DNA from: JABDKJ01 sp964609215 | GTDB taxonomy: Bacteria > Bacteroidota > Bacteroidia > Flavobacteriales_D > JABDKJ01 | Length of the DNA stretch: 64,000 nt | Assembly (NCBI GenBank): GCA_964609215.1 | Contig: CAZSQZ010000017.1 | Span: 1-64,000, forward strand | Direction of reading: 5' to 3' | In this document: positions 63,801-64,000 of the stretch, in pieces | Layout: each line of letters starts with the position of its first letter | Position numbering within the stretch: the stretch's first letter is position 1 | Translations under genes and position numbers: made by a program | The notes under the pieces: generated by a model | Seen by the model: only the letters and a program-made list of their open reading frames with translations | What the model was told of the DNA's origin: nothing | Database searches by the model: none

Positions 63801-64000
63801 CTCTTTTAATGAGAAAAACGCGACCAGTCAAAATCAAAAAATAAAAGACTCCAAAAGAAAAGTTGGGGAAGTAGAACGTCACAATACGAAGCCATCTCCA
63901 GATAGGTATGGACACGAGTTAGCAGAAGAGTATCCTCAAGGAGTCACTGAGGAAAAATTGGTTGAGAATGGTCAGGTAATACTTACTAGATATGTTGTAG
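60829..64000 (+). CDS. Very long secreted TPR/coiled-coil protein, 3' end outside the window
   Basis: At least 1057 codons, with no stop before the window edge. The ATG at 60829 leads a signal peptide (ending GQ near residue 31). A carboxypeptidase-regulatory-like domain (about 35-120) has HVYGTIKDYQTRRKLSGVTV. From about 198 to 740 come eight TPR-like units joined by Glu/Lys-rich coiled coils; the early ones start about 60 residues apart (198, 260, 320, 380, 445, 505) and the last two near 583 and 685. Each has the pattern F-x2-L/M, D/N-x-F-x2-A/S-I-x2-Y, A-L-x-I/L-K. A low-complexity coiled coil then runs to the edge, where VENGQVILTRYVV suggests a new folded part. It is probably a periplasmic or surface scaffold. 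Confidence 0.85.
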   Translation, partial: MKLVKDLIFRDLFPKAFALFFALAFTLPAMGQEDDEFIHVYGTIKDYQTRRKLSGVTVSVKQDGKTFKSITTTANGKFEFFLPLDHVYNINYSKSNYIAKNIEIDSKNVPNELRRGGFSMNTDVDIFESVPDIDFSFLENPIGKANWDNAKGEISWNYEYIESVKNQIDRLMKEYDKAKKEEDKEEESANKEEEERNLKFEKLMKDGGIALETKKYDSAVAKYQEAVSLKPDNQLAKDKLEESKKKLDEEKALAEANKKFNEFLDKGDDAFKAKNFEDAIKNYESALEIKDNEKYPKDQIAQAKLKLEELAKVEAEEKEFNDLLAKGDGDVANNEFDGAIESYQKALELKPLDKGVKTKIDKAQKLKDEFLANAAKEEEFQNLVKEADGLFSSENYQESINKYNEALKVKKDAYATEQISKAEEKIKELENAEKEAMELAKKEEEYNSFMSDGERQLSDNKFNEAISSFKEALKIKEGDSTASNKLAAAEKAKEESEANMAKQERYNNLIETAQSQQKSGELEESLSTYQEADKLMSTKDTTTKIAELEDLIEAKKAKEKEEEELAAQAALAEKEKEELDKQFNELVENGDVANDSQDYQVAIDNYKQALSLKTDDRNVKGKLESAEKALEKINAELAAAEQKRLEEEERLAEQKKLEEEERAREKELEEERERQKASEREREKEYERLISIADEQFEDKNFDLAIENYTAAQEFNSENQYAQEQIERIERMKEKQEQERLEEEALAEERRSKEEEAARKRELQKSKFDSDLEQEAEEYMANLRAERIKAKAQKAKDAKENWNATQQDFTQISEEVLVQNQEQIQGYKDEIADRENAFNKESKVKAELVKDTKEDQQSFNSEKSDSQNRRIEDAVGELNSYSDYKKEMAEVGNSLNEEKFEAIADLKMVNQELQTDGVEKQKKSSEEINTQKKVYERNAQRYASEGNKKISDSNYKLVENKKAVSEYYSGRAKEAKDNGTEILSKEKKNLNSFNEKNATSQNQKIKDSKRKVGEVERHNTKPSPDRYGHELAEEYPQGVTEEKLVENGQVILTRYVV

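Overview
The window is a chromosomal segment of a member of the Bacteroidota, probably a marine flavobacterium or cytophagale. It is AT-rich. It encodes two proteins that look like type IX secretion (T9SS) cargo, a TonB-dependent receptor with a carboxypeptidase-regulatory N-domain paired with a DUF4249 lipoprotein, many short lipoproteins, and promoters that fit the Bacteroidota -33/-7 pattern (TTTG ... TAnnTTTG). The sequence does not allow a species call.

Layout. 1-2.3 kb: a tRNA region (partial Ser-GCT, Pro-GGG, Arg-TCT, Pro-TGG) full of small repeats, including a 129-bp tandem repeat and a duplicated tRNA 3' end with its terminator. 2.3-9.5 kb: phosphofructokinase, an AspT/YidE-type transporter, a formylglycine-generating-enzyme-like lipoprotein, two methyltransferases and a lipoprotein. 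9.7-19.6 kb: a phenylacetate (paa) catabolic cluster: TetR-type PaaR with its operator, paaE, an inserted four-helix-bundle gene, paaABCD, a 3-hydroxyacyl-CoA dehydrogenase, a three-domain PaaZ fusion, a small unknown protein and a crotonase-fold enzyme. No paaK or paaJ is present. 19.6-24.4 kb: a DASS transporter and the TonB receptor/DUF4249 pair.

25-37 kb: a nearly complete haem pathway. hemA-C-D-E-F-B, an inserted ORF6N gene and hemL lie on the plus strand; an AraC regulator, hemH, a protoporphyrinogen oxidase (hemG/hemY type) and an alpha/beta hydrolase run the other way. Together they cover every step from glutamyl-tRNA to protohaem and use the oxygen-dependent HemF and PPO. 36.8-37.7 kb: five REP-like hairpin units on both sides of a GIY-YIG nuclease gene. 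37.7-49.5 kb: housekeeping and accessory genes (FMN reductase, SDR, EF-hand protein, aroE, GtrA, a MerC-type protein behind a perfect 21-bp palindrome, CpcT-like, rRNA methyltransferase, 3-methyladenine glycosylase, recQ, ilvE, OsmC). 49.5-52 kb: a compact operon of an HlyD-like adaptor, a VTC polyphosphate polymerase and a DUF4956 membrane protein. 52-60.6 kb: T9SS-type secreted proteins, a coiled-coil protein, hydrolases, a penicillin acylase, a TPR protein and a FAD oxidoreductase. 60.8 kb to the edge: a very long TPR/coiled-coil secreted protein cut by the window end.

Most noteworthy: the REP/GIY-YIG locus with fully complementary hairpin loops; the HlyD/VTC/DUF4956 operon; the PaaZ-DinB-like fusion; two apparent small-gene cassettes inserted in metabolic clusters (four-helix bundle in paa, ORF6N in hem); the PaaR operator overlapping the paaE promoter; and the MerC palindrome that covers a -33 box.
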